Below, in pieces: positions 1 to 12,900 of a stretch of DNA of 64,000 nt. Each line of letters opens with the position of its first letter. Position 1 is the first letter of the stretch. The stretch is from Oscheius dolichura (Eukaryota > Nematoda > Chromadorea > Rhabditida > Rhabditidae), in contig OW051497.1 of assembly GCA_932521035.1 (NCBI GenBank), forward strand, positions 7,316,001 to 7,380,000, read 5' to 3'. Position numbers and translations under genes: made by a program. Below the pieces are notes generated by a model, which saw only the letters and a list, made by a program, of their open reading frames with translations, was not told the origin of the DNA and made no database searches.

Positions 1-1
1 T

Positions 2-970
2 GCTGAAGAGAAGCCAGCCGAGGTTCCTGCTCCTGCTGAAGAGAAGCCAGCCGAGGTTCCGGCTCCTGCTGAAGAGAAACCTGCGGAGGTACCGGCTCCA
101 GTCGAACAGAAGCCAGTCGAAGTTCCGGCTCCAATCGAACAGAAACCAGCCGAGGTTCCTGCTCCTGCTGAAGAGAAACCTGCGGAGGTACCGGCTCCAG
201 TAGAACAAAAACCAGCCGAGGTTCCCGCTCCAGTCGAACAGAAGCCCGCCGAGGTTCCGGCTCCTGCTGAAGAGAAACCTGCGGAGGTACCGGCTCCAGT
301 CGAACAGAAACCAGCCGAGGTTCCTGCTTCTGCTGAAGAGAAACCTGCGGAGGTACCGGCTCCAGTAGAACAGAAACCAGCCGAGGTTCCTGCTTCTGCT
401 GAAGAGAAACCTGCGGAGGTACCGGCTCCAGTAGAACAGAAACCAGCCGAGGTTCCCGCTCCAGTCGAACAGAAATCAGCCGAGGTACCGGCTCCAATCG
501 AACAGAAGCCAGTCGAAGTTCCGGCTCCAATCGAACAGAAGCCAGCCGAGGTTCCGGCTCCTGCTGAAGAGAAACCTGCGGAGGTACCGGCTCCAGTCGA
601 ACAGAAACCAGCCGAGGTTCCTGCTTCTGCTGAAGAGAAACCTGCGGAGGTACCGGCTCCAGTAGAACAGAAACCAGCCGAGGTTCCCGCTCCAGTCGAA
701 CAGAAATCAGCCGAGGTTCCCGCTCCAGTCGAACAGAAGCCAGCCGAGGTTCCTGCTGCTGCTGAAGAGAAACCTGCGGAGGTACCGGCTCCAGTAGAAC
801 AGAAACCAGCCGAGGTTCCTGCTCCTGCTGAAGAGAAGCCAGCCGAGGTTCCGGCTCCTGCTGAAGAGAAACCTGCGGAGGTACCGGCTCCAATCGAACA
901 GAAGCCAGTCGAAGTTCCGGCTCCAATCGAACAGAAACCAGCCGAGGTTCCCGCTCCTGCTGAAGAGAAA
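2..970 (+). repeat. Leading PEVP array (truncated by the window edge)
   Basis: Four residues (AEEK) of a cut unit are followed by 29 complete 33-bp units up to the first module. Variants include [14 protein letters not shown] and QKSAEV, which are less common later in the region. The array continues upstream of the window, so its real length is unknown. Confidence 0.9.
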
Positions 971-3900
971 CTTGTTGATGCTGTGGCGGAAACAAAATTG
1001 GATGTTGAAACCGAAGAGAGGATAGTGGTCGTGGTCGAAGAATTCCAGGAGTCGGCCAGCCAGGACGAGGTAACTCTAACGCTGGAACTTATCAAGCAGG
1101 ACGAATCATCGGGTCTCGAGATCGACTTGGTTGTGGAAACCGTGGATGTTGTGGAGGCTCTTCTTCAATCCTCGAAATCCAAGAAGCAACTAGTTCCCGC
1201 TCCAGCCGAACAGAAGCCAGCCGAGGTTCCTGCTCCTGCTGAAGAGAAACCTGCGGAGGTACCGGCTCCAATCGAACAGAAGCCAGTCGAAGTTCCGGCT
1301 CCAGTAGAACAGAAACCAGCCGAGGTTCCTGCTCCTGCTGAAGAGAAACCTGCGGAGGTACCGGCTCCAATCGAACAGAAGCCAGTCGAAGTTCCGGCTC
1401 CAATCGAACAGAAGCCAGCCGAGGTTCCGGCTCCTGCTGAAGAGAAACCTGCGGAGGTACCGGCTCCAATCGAACAGAAGCCAGCCGAGGTTCCGGCTCC
1501 TGCTGAAGAGAAACCTGCGGAGGTACCGGCTCCAATCGAACAGAAGCCATCCGAGGTTCCTGCTCCTGCTGAAGAGAAGCCAGCCGAGGTTCCGGCTCCT
1601 GCTGAAGAGAAACCTGCGGAGGTACCGGCTCCAGTCGAACAGAAACCAGCCGAGGTTCCCGCTCCTGCTGAAGAGAAGCCAGGCGAGGTTCCTGCTCCTG
1701 CTGAAGAGAAGCCAGCCGAGGTTCCTGCTCCTGCTGAAGAGAAGCCAGCCGAGGTTCCCGCTCCAATCGAACAGAAGCCAGCCGAGGTTCCGGCTCCTGC
1801 TGAAGAGAAACCTGCGGAGGTACCGGCTCCAATCGAACAGAAACCAGCCGAGGTTCCCGCTCCTGCTGAAGAGAAGCCAGGCGAGGTTCCTGCTCCTGCT
1901 GAAGAGAAGCCAGTCGAGGTTCCCGCTCCAATCGAACAGAAGCCAGCCGAGGTTCCGGCTCCTGCTGAAGAGAAACCTGCGGAGGTACCGGCTCCAATCG
2001 AACAGAAGCCAGTCGAAGTTCCGGCTCCAATCGAACAGAAGCCAGCCGAGGTTCCTGCTCCTGCTGAAGAGAAACCTGCGGAGGTACCGGCTCCAAGCGA
2101 ACAGAAGCCATCCGAGGTTCCGGCTCCTGCTGAAGAGAAGCCAGCCGAGGTTCCGGCTCCTGCTGAAGAGAAACCTGCGGAGGTACCGGCTCCAGTCGAA
2201 CAGAAACCAGCCGAGGTTCCTGCTCCTGCTGAAGAGAAACTTGTTGATGCTGTGGCGGAAACAAAATTGGATGTTGAAACCGAAGAGAGGATAGTGGTCG
2301 TGGTCGAAGAATTCCAGGAGTCGGCCAGCCAGGACGAGATAACGCTAACGCTGGAACTTATCAAGCAGGACGAATCATCGGGTCTCGAGATCGACTTGGT
2401 TGTGGAAACCGTGGATGTTGTGGAGGCTCTTCTTCAATCCTCGAAATCCAAGAAGCAACTAGTTCCCGCTCCAGCCGAACAGAAGCCAGCCGAGGTTCCT
2501 GCTCCTGCTGAAGAGAAGCCAGTCGAAGTTCCCGCTCCAGTAGAACAGAAACCAGCCGAGGTTCCTGCTCCTGCTGAAGAGAAGCCAGCCGAGGTTCCGG
2601 CTCCTGCTGAAGAGAAACCTGCGGAGGTACCGGCTCCAGTCGAACAGAAACCAGCCGAGGTTCCCGCTCCTGCTGAAGAGAAGCCAGCCGAGGTTCCTGC
2701 TCCTGCTGAAGAGAAGCCAGCCGAGGTTCCCGCTCCAATCGAACAGAAGCCAGCCGAGGTTCCTGCTCCTGCTGAAGAGAAGCCAGTCGAAGTTCCCGCT
2801 CCAGTAGAACAGAAACCAGCCGAGGTTCCTGCTCCTGCTGAAGAGAAACCTGCGGAGGTACCGGCTCCAATCGAACAGAAGCCAGTCGAAGTTCCGGCTC
2901 CAATCGAACAGAAGCCAGCCGAGGTTCCGGCTCCTGCTGAAGAGAAACCTGCGGAGGTACCGGCTCCAATCGAACAGAAGCCAGCCGAGGTTCCCGCTCC
3001 AATCGAACAGAAGCCAGCCGAGGTTCCCGCTCCAATCGAACAGAAGCCAGCCGAGGTTCCGGCTCCTGCTGAAGAGAAACCTGCGGAGGTACCGGCTCCA
3101 GTAGAACAGAAACCAGCCGAGGTTCCCGCTCCAGTCGAACAGAAGCCGGCCGAGGTTCCGGCTCCTGCTGAAGAGAAGCCAGTCGAAGTTCCCGCTCCAG
3201 TAGAACAGAAACCAGCCGAGGTTCCCGCTCCAGTCGAACAGAAGCCAGCCGAGGTTCCGGCTCCTGCTGAAGAGAAACCTGCCGAGGTTCCCGCTCCTGC
3301 TGAAGAGAAGCCAGCCGAGGTTCCCGCTCCAGTCGAACAGAAGCCAGCCGAGGTTCCGGCTCCTGCTGAAGAGAAACCTGCCGAGGTTCCCGCTCCTGCT
3401 GAAGAGAAGCCAGGCGAGGTTCCTGCTCCTGCTGAAGAGAAGCCAGCCGAGGTTCCCGCTCCAATCGAACAGAAGCCAGCCGAGGTTCCGGCTCCTGCTG
3501 AAGAGAAACCTGCGGAGGTACCGGCTCCAATCGAACAGAAGCCAGTCGAAGTTCCGGCTCCAATCGAACAGAAGCCAGCCGAGGTTCCTGCTCCTGCTGA
3601 AGAGAAGCCAGCCGAGGTTCCGGCTCCTGCTGAAGAGAAACCTGCGGAGGTACCGGCTCCAATCGAACAGAAGCCATCCGAGGTTCCTGCTCCTGCTGAA
3701 GAGAAGCCATCCGAGGTTCCGGCTCCTGCTGAAGAGAAACCTGCGGAGGTACCGGCTCCAGTCGAACAGAAACCAGCCGAGGTTCCTGCTCCTGCTGAAG
3801 AGAAACTTGTTGATGCTGTGGCGGAAACAAAATTGGATGTTGAAACCGAAGAGAGGATAGTGGTCGTGGTCGAAGAATTCCAGGAGTCGGCCAGCCAGGA

Positions 3901-6900
3901 CGAGGTAACTCTAACGCTGGAACTTATCAAGCAGGACGAATCATCGGGTCTCGAGATCGACTTGGTTGTGGAAACCGTGGATGTTGTGGAGGCTCTTCTT
4001 CAATCCTCGAAATCCAAGAAGCAACTAGTTCCCGCTCCAGCCGAACAGAAGCCATCCGAGGTTCCGGCTCCTGCTGAAGAGAAGCCAGCCGAGGTTCCTG
4101 CTGCTGCTGAAGAGAAGCCAGCCGAGGTTCCGGCTCCTGCTGAAGAGAAGCCAGCCGAGGTTCCTGCTCCTGCTGAAGAGAAACCTGCGGAGGTACCGGC
4201 TCCAATCGAACAGAAGCCAGTCGAAGTTCCGGCTCCAATCGAACAGAAGCCATCCGAGGTTCCGGCTCCTGCTGAAGAGAAACCTGCGGAGGTACCGGCT
4301 CCAATCGAACAGAAGCCAGTCGAAGTTCCGGCTCCAATCGAACAGAAGCCAGCCGAGGTTCCGGCTCCTGCTGAAGAGAAACCTGCGGAGGTACCGGCTC
4401 CAATCGAACAGAAGCCATCCGAGGTTCCGGCTCCTGCTGAAGAGAAACCTGCGGAGGTACCGGCTCCAGTAGAACAGAAACCAGCCGAGGTTCCTGCTCC
4501 AGTCGAACAGAAGCCAGCCGAGGTTCCGGCTCCTGCTGAAGAGAAACCTGCGGAGGTTCCGGCTCCAGTAGAACAGAAACCAGCCGAGGTTCCCGCTCCA
4601 GTCGAACAGAAGCCAGCCGAGGTTCCGGCTCCTGCTGAAGAGAAACCTGCGGAGGTACCGGCTCCACTAGAACAGAAACCAGCCGAGGTTCCCGCTCCAG
4701 TCGAACAGAAACCAGCCGAGGTTCCGGCTCCAGTCGAACAGAAGCCATCCGAGGTTCCGGCTCCTGCTGAAGAGAAACCTGCCGAGGTTCCCGCTCCTGC
4801 TGAAGAGAAGCCAGCCGAGGTTCCCGCTCCAGTCGAACAGAAGCCAGCCGAGGTTCCTGCTCCTGCTGAAGAGAAGCCAGTCGAAGTTCCCGCTCCAGTA
4901 GAACAGAAGCCAGCCGAGGTTCCGGCTCCTGCTGAAGAGAAACCTGCCGAGGTTCCCGCTCCTGCTGAAGAGAAGCCAGCCGAGGTTCCTGCTCCTGCTG
5001 AACAGAAGCCAGTCGAAGTTCCCGCTCCAGTCGAACAGAAGCCAGCCGAGGTTCCGGCTCCTGCTGAAGAGAAACCTGCCGAGGTTCCCGCTCCTGCTGA
5101 AGAGAAGCCAGCCGAGGTTCCGGCTCCTGCTGAAGAGAAGCCAGCCGAGGTTCCCGCTCCAGTCGAACAGAAACCAGCCGAGGTTCCCGCTCCAGTCGAA
5201 CAGAAGCCAGCCGAGGTTCCTGCTCCTGCTGAAGAGAAACTTGTTGATGCTGTGGCGGAAACAAAATTGGATATTGAAACCGAAGAGAGGATAGTGGTCG
5301 TGGTCGAAGAATTCCAGGAGTCGGCCAGCCAGGACGAGGTAACGCTAACGCTGGAACTTATCAAGCAGGACGAATCATCGGGTCTCGAGATCGACTTGGT
5401 TGTGGAAACCGTGGATCTTGTGGAGGCTCTTCTTCAATCCTCGAAATCCAAGAAGCAACAAGTTCCCGCTCCAGTCGAACAGAAGCCAGCCGAGGTTCCT
5501 GCTCCAGTCGAACAGAAGCCAGCCGAGGTTCCCGCTCCAGTCGAACAGAAGCCAGCCGAGGTTCCGGCTCCTGCTGAAGAGAAACCTGCGGAGGTACCGG
5601 CTCCAATCGAACAGAAACCAGCTGAGGTTGCCGCTCCAGTCGAACAGAAACCAGCCGAGGTTCCTGCTCCTGCTGAAGAGAAGCCTGCGGAGGTACCGGC
5701 TCCAGTAGAACAGAAACCAGCCGAGGTTCCGGCTCCTGCTGAAGAGAAGCCTGCGGAGGTACCGGCTCCAATCGAACAGAAACCAGCTGAGGTTGCCGCT
5801 CCAGTCGAACAGAAACCAGCCGAGGTTCCTGCTCCTGCTGAAGAGAAGCCAGCCGAGGTTCCGGCTCCTGCTGAAGAGAAACCTGCGGAGGTACCGGCTC
5901 CAGTAGAACAGAAACCAGCTGAGGTTGCCGCTCCAGTCGAACAGAAACCAGCCGAGGTTGCCGCTCCAGTCGAACAGAAACCAGCCGAGGTTCCTGCTCC
6001 TGCTGAAGAGAAGCCTGCGGAGGTACCGGCTCCAATCGAACAGAAACCAGCTGAGGTTGCCGCTCCAGTCGAACAGAAACCAGCCGAGGTTCCTGCTCCT
6101 GCTGAAGAGAAGCCTGCGGAGGTACCGGCTCCAGTAGAACAGAAACCAGCTGAGGTTGCCGCTCCAGTCGAACAGAAACCAGCCGAGGTTCCTGCTCCTG
6201 CTGAAGAGAAGCCAGCCGAGGTTCCGGCTCCTGCTGAAGAGAAACCTGCGGAGGTACCGGCTCCAGTAGAACAGAAACCAGCTGAGGTTGCCGCTCCAGT
6301 CGAACAGAAACCAGCCGAGGTTCCCGCTCCTGCTGAAGAGAAGCCAGGCGAGGTTCCTGCTCCTGCTGAAGAGAAGCCAGCCGAGGTTCCTGCTCCTGCT
6401 GAAGAGAAGCCAGCCGAGGTTCCCGCTCCAATCGAACAGAAGCCAGCCGAGGTTCCGGCTCCTGCTGAAGAGAAACCTGCGGAGGTACCGGCTCCAATCG
6501 AACAGAAACCAGCCGAGGTTCCCGCTCCTGCTGAAGAGAAGCCAGGCGAGGTTCCTGCTCCTGCTGAAGAGAAGCCAGTCGAGGTTCCCGCTCCAATCGA
6601 ACAGAAGCCAGCCGAGGTTCCGGCTCCTGCTGAAGAGAAACCTGCGGAGGTACCGGCTCCAATCGAACAGAAGCCAGTCGAAGTTCCGGCTCCAATCGAA
6701 CAGAAGCCAGCCGAGGTTCCTGCTCCTGCTGAAGAGAAACCTGCGGAGGTACCGGCTCCAAGCGAACAGAAGCCATCCGAGGTTCCGGCTCCTGCTGAAG
6801 AGAAGCCAGCCGAGGTTCCGGCTCCTGCTGAAGAGAAACCTGCGGAGGTACCGGCTCCAGTCGAACAGAAACCAGCCGAGGTTCCTGCTCCTGCTGAAGA

Positions 6901-9900
6901 GAAACTTGTTGATGCTGTGGCGGAAACAAAATTGGATGTTGAAACCGAAGAGAGGATAGTGGTCGTGGTCGAAGAATTCCAGGAGTCGGCCAGCCAGGAC
7001 GAGATAACGCTAACGCTGGAACTTATCAAGCAGGACGAATCATCGGGTCTCGAGATCGACTTGGTTGTGGAAACCGTGGATGTTGTGGAGGCTCTTCTTC
7101 AATCCTCGAAATCCAAGAAGCAACAAGTTCCCGCTCCAGTCGAACAGAAGCCAGCCGAGGTTCCTGCTCCTGCTGAAGAGAAGCCAGTCGAAGTTCCGGC
7201 TCCAATCGAACAGAAGCCAGCCGAGGTTCCTGCTCCTGCTGAAGAGAAACCTGCGGAGGTACCGGCTCCAATCGAACAGAAGCCAGTCGAAGTTCCGGCT
7301 CCAATCGAACAGAAGCCAGCCGAGGTTCCTGCTCCTGCTGAAGAGAAGCCAGCCGAGGTTCCGGCTCCTGCTGAAGAGAAACCTGCGGAGGTACCGGCTC
7401 CAATCGAACAGAAGCCATCCGAGGTTCCTGCTCCTGCTGAAGAGAAACCTGCCGAGGTTCCCGCTCCTGCTGAAGAGAAGCCAGCCGAGGTTCCCGCTCC
7501 AGTCGAACAGAAGCCAGCCGAGGTTCCGGCTCCTGCTGAAGAGAAACCTGCCGAGGTTCCCGCTCCTGCTGAAGAGAAGCCAGGCGAGGTTCCTGCTCCT
7601 GCTGAAGAGAAGCCAGCCGAGGTTCCCGCTCCAATCGAACAGAAGCCAGCCGAGGTTCCGGCTCCTGCTGAAGAGAAACCTGCGGAGGTACCGGCTCCAA
7701 TCGAACAGAAGCCAGTCGAAGTTCCGGCTCCAATCGAACAGAAGCCAGCCGAGGTTCCTGCTCCTGCTGAAGAGAAGCCAGCCGAGGTTCCGGCTCCTGC
7801 TGAAGAGAAACCTGCGGAGGTACCGGCTCCAATCGAACAGAAGCCATCCGAGGTTCCTGCTCCTGCTGAAGAGAAGCCATCCGAGGTTCCGGCTCCTGCT
7901 GAAGAGAAACCTGCGGAGGTACCGGCTCCAGTCGAACAGAAACCAGCCGAGGTTCCTGCTCCTGCTGAAGAGAAACTTGTTGATGCTGTGGCGGAAACAA
8001 AATTGGATGTTGAAACCGAAGAGAGGATAGTGGTCGTGGTCGAAGAATTCCAGGAGTCGGCCAGCCAGGACGAGATAACGCTAACGCTGGAACTTATCAA
8101 GCAGGACGAATCATCGGGTCTCGAGATCGACTTGGTTGTGGAAACCGTGGATGTTGTGGAGGCTCTTCTTCAATCCTCGAAATCCAAGAAGCAACTAGTT
8201 CCCGCTCCAGCCGAACAGAAGCCATCCGAGGTTCCGGCTCCTGCTGAAGAGAAGCCAGCCGAGGTTCCTGCTCCTGCTGAAGAGAAGCCAGCCGAGGTTC
8301 CGGCTCCTGCTGAAGAGAAGCCAGCCGAGGTTCCTGCTCCTGCTGAAGAGAAGCCAGCCGAGGTTCCGGCTCCTGCTGAAGAGAAGCCAGCCGAGGTTCC
8401 TGCTCCTGCTGAAGAGAAACCTGCGGAGGTACCGGCTCCAATCGAACAGAAGCCAGTCGAAGTTCCGGCTCCAATCGAACAGAAGCCAGCCGAGGTTCCG
8501 GCTCCTGCTGAAGAGAAACCTGCGGAGGTACCGGCTCCAATCGAACAGAAGCCAGTCGAAGTTCCGGCTCCAATCGAACAGAAGCCAGCCGAGGTTCCGG
8601 CTCCTGCTGAAGAGAAACCTGCGGAGGTACCGGCTCCAATCGAACAGAAGCCAGTCGAAGTTCCGGCTCCAATCGAACAGAAGCCAGCCGAGGTTCCGGC
8701 TCCTGCTGAAGAGAAACCTGCGGAGGTACCGGCTCCAATCGAACAGAAGCCATCCGAGGTTCCGGCTCCTGCTGAAGAGAAACCTGCGGAGGTACCGGCT
8801 CCAGTAGAACAGAAACCAGCCGAGGTTCCTGCTCCAGTCGAACAGAAGCCAGCCGAGGTTCCGGCTCCTGCTGAAGAGAAACCTGCGGAGGTTCCGGCTC
8901 CAGTAGAACAGAAACCAGCCGAGGTTCCCGCTCCAGTCGAACAGAAGCCAGCCGAGGTTCCGGCTCCTGCTGAAGAGAAACCTGCGGAGGTACCGGCTCC
9001 ACTAGAACAGAAACCAGCCGAGGTTCCCGCTCCAGTCGAACAGAAACCAGCCGAGGTTCCGGCTCCAATCGAACAGAAGCCAGTCGAAGTTCCGGCTCCA
9101 ATCGAACAGAAGCCAGCCGAGGTTCCCGCTCCAGTCGAACAGAAGCCATCCGAGGTTCCGGCTCCTGCTGAAGAGAAACCTGCCGAGGTTCCCGCTCCTG
9201 CTGAAGAGAAGCCAGCCGAGGTTCCCGCTCCAGTAGAACAGAAGCCAGCCGAGGTTCCGGCTCCTGCTGAAGAGAAACTTGTTGATGCTGTGGCGGAAAC
9301 AAAATTGGATATTGAAACCGAAGAGAGGATAGTGGTCGTGGTCGAAGAATTCCAGGAGTCGGCCAGCCAGGACGAGGTAACGCTAACGCTGGAACTTATC
9401 AAGCAGGACGAATCATCGGGTCTCGAGATCGACTTGGTTGTGGAAACCGTGGATCTTGTGGAGGCTCTTCTTCAATCCTCGAAATCCAAGAAGCAACAAG
9501 TTCCCGCTCCAGTCGAACAGAAGCCAGCCGAGGTTCCTGCTCCAGTCGAACAGAAGCCAGCCGAGGTTCCCGCTCCAGTCGAACAGAAGCCAGCCGAGGT
9601 TCCTGCTCCTGCTGAAGAGAAACTTGTTGATGCTGTGGCGGAAACAAAATTGGATATTGAAACCGAAGAGAGGATAGTGGTCGTGGTCGAAGAATTCCAG
9701 GAGTCGGCCAGCCAGGACGAGGTAACGCTAACGCTGGAACTTATCAAGCAGGACGAATCATCGGGTCTCGAGATCGACTTGGTTGTGGAAACCGTGGATC
9801 TTGTGGAGGCTCTTCTTCAATCCTCGAAATCCAAGAAGCAACAAGTTCCCGCTCCAGTCGAACAGAAGCCAGCCGAGGTTCCCGCTCCAGTCGAACAGAA

Positions 9901-12900
9901 GCCAGCCGAGGTTCCGGCTCCTGCTGAAGAGAAACCTGCGGAGGTACCGGCTCCAATCGAACAGAAACCAGCTGAGGTTGCCGCTCCAGTCGAACAGAAA
10001 CCAGCCGAGGTTCCTGCTCCTGCTGAAGAGAAGCCTGCGGAGGTACCGGCTCCAGTAGAACAGAAACCAGCCGAGGTTCCGGCTCCTGCTGAAGAGAAAC
10101 CTGCGGAGGTACCGGCTCCAGTAGAACAGAAACCAGCTGAGGTTGCCGCTCCAGTCGAACAGAAACCAGCCGAGGTTCCTGCTCCTGCTGAAGAGAAGCC
10201 AGCCGAGGTTCCGGCTCCTGCTGAAGAGAAACCTGCGGAGGTACCGGCTCCAGTAGAACAGAAACCAGCTGAGGTTGCCGCTCCAGTCGAACAGAAACCA
10301 GCCGAGGTTCCTGCTCCTGCTGAAGAGAAGCCTGCGGAGGTACCGGCTCCAGTAGAACAGAAACCAGCCGAGGTTCCTGCTCCTGCTGAAGAGAAGCCAG
10401 TCGAAGTTCCCGCTCCAGTAGAACAGAAACCAGCCGAGGTTCCTGCTCCTGCTGAAGAGAAGCCTGCGGAGGTGCCGGCTCCAGTAGAACAGAAACCAGC
10501 CGAGGTTCCCGCTCCAGTAGAACAGAAACCAGCCGAGGTTCCGGCTCCTGCTGAAGAGAAACCTGCGGAGGTACCGGCTCCAATCGAACAGAAGCCAGCC
10601 GAGGTTCCGGCTCCTGCTGAAGAGAAACCTGCGGAGGTACCGGCTCCAATCGAACAGAAGCCAGCCGAGGTTCCCGCTCCAGTCGAACAGAAGCCAGCCG
10701 AGGTTCCGGCTCCTGCTGAAGAGAAACCTGCGGAGGTACCGGCTCCAGTAGAACAGAAACCAGCCGAGGTTCCCGCTCCAGTCGAACAGAAGCCAGCCGA
10801 GGTTCCCGCTCCAGTAGAACAGAAGCCAGCCGAGGTTCCTGCTCCTGCTGAAGAGAAACCTGCGGAGGTACCGGCTCCAGTAGAACAGAAACCAGCCGAG
10901 GTTCCCGCTCCAGTCGAACAGAAACCAGCCGAGGTTCCTGCTACTGCTGAAGAGAAACCTGCGGAGGTACCGGCTCCAGTAGAACAGAAACCAGCCGAGG
11001 TTCCCGCTCCAGTCGAACAGAAGCCAGCCGAGGTTCCTGCTCCTGCTGAAGAAAAACTTGTTGATGCTGTGGCGGAAACAAAATTGGATGTTGAAACCGA
11101 AGAGAGGATAGTGGTCGTGGTCGAAGAATTCCAGGAGTCGGCCAGCCAGGACGAGGTAACGCTAACGCTGGAACTTATCAAGCAGGACGAATCATCGGGT
11201 CTCGAGATCGACTTGGTTGTGGAAACCGTGGATGTTGTGGAGGCTCTTCTTCAATCCTCGAAATCCAAGAAGCAACTAGTTCCCGCTCCAGCCGAACAGA
11301 AGCCAGCCGAGGTTCCTGCTCCTGCTGAAGAGAAGCCAGTCGAAGTTCCCGCTCCAGTAGAACAGAAACCAGCCGAGGTTCCTGCTCCTGCTGAAGAGAA
11401 GCCTGCGGAGGTACCGGCTCCAGTAGAACAGAAACCAGCCGAGGTTCCCGCTCCAGTAGAACAGAAACCAGCCGAGGTTCCGGCTCCTGCTGAAGAGAAA
11501 CCTGCGGAGGTACCGGCTCCAATCGAACAGAAGCCAGCCGAGGTTCCCGCTCCAGTCGAACAGAAGCCAGCCGAGGTTCCGGCTCCTGCTGAAGAGAAAC
11601 CTGCGGAGGTACCGGCTCCAGTAGAACAGAAACCAGTCGAGGTTCCCGCTCCAGTCGAACAGAAGCCAGCCGAGGTTCCCGCTCCAGTAGAACAGAAACC
11701 AGCCGAGGTTCCCGCTCCAGTCGAACAGAAACCAGCCGAGGTTCCTGCTACTGCTGAAGAGAAGCCTGCGGAGGTACCGGCTCCAATCGAACAGAAGCCA
11801 GCCGAGGTTCCCGCTCCAGTCGAACAGAAGCCAGCCGAGGTTCCGGCTCCTGCTGAAGAGAAACCTGCGGAGGTACCGGCTCCAGTAGAACAGAAACCAG
11901 TCGAGGTTCCCGCTCCAGTCGAACAGAAGCCAGCCGAGGTTCCCGCTCCAGTAGAACAGAAACCAGCCGAGGTTCCCGCTCCAGTCGAACAGAAACCAGC
12001 CGAGGTTCCTGCTACTGCTGAAGAGAAGCCTGCGGAGGTACCGGCTCCAATCGAACAGAAGCCAGCCGAGGTTCCCGCTCCAGTCGAACAGAAGCCAGCC
12101 GAGGTTCCGGCTCCTGCTGAAGAGAAACCTGCGGAGGTACCGGCTCCAGTAGAACAGAAACCAGCCGAGGTTCCCGCTCCAGTCGAACAGAAGCCAGCCG
12201 AGGTTCCCGCTCCAGTAGAACAGAAGCCAGCCGAGGTTCCCGCTCCAGTCGAACAGAAACCAGCCGAGGTTCCCGCTCCAGTCGAACAGAAACCAGCCGA
12301 GGTTCCTGCTACTGCTGAAGAGAAACCTGCGGAGGTACCGGCTCCAGTAGAACAGAAACCAGCCGAGGTTCCCGCTCCAGTCGAACAGAAGCCAGCCGAG
12401 GTTCCTGCTCCTGCTGAAGAAAAACTTGTTGATGCTGTGGCGGAAACAAAATTGGATGTTGAAACCGAAGAGAGGATAGTGGTCGTGGTCGAAGAATTCC
12501 AGGAGTCGGCCAGCCAGGACGAGGTAACTCTAACGCTGGAACTTATCAAGCAGGACGAATCATCGGGTCTCGAGATCGACTTGGTTGTGGAAACCGTGGA
12601 TGTTGTGGAGGCTCTTCTTCAATCCTCGAAATCCAAGAAGCAAAAAGTTCCCGCTCCAGTCGACCAGAAATCAGCCGAGGTTCCCGCTCCAGTCGAACAG
12701 AAGCCAGCCGAGGTTCCTGCTCCTGCTGAAGAGAAACCTGCGGAGGTACCGGCTCCAATCGAACAGAAGCCAGTCGAAGTTCCGGCTCCAATCGAACAGA
12801 AGCCAGCCGAGGTTCCCGCTCCAGCCGAACAGAAGCCAGCCGAAGTTCCGGCTCCTGCTGAAGAGAAACCTGCGGAGGTTCCGGCTCCTGCTGAAGAGAA

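Noticed and set aside
983..985. GTG as translation start of the giant open frame
   Set aside because: The same frame is open from base 2 with identical repeat content, so this is an internal valine codon.
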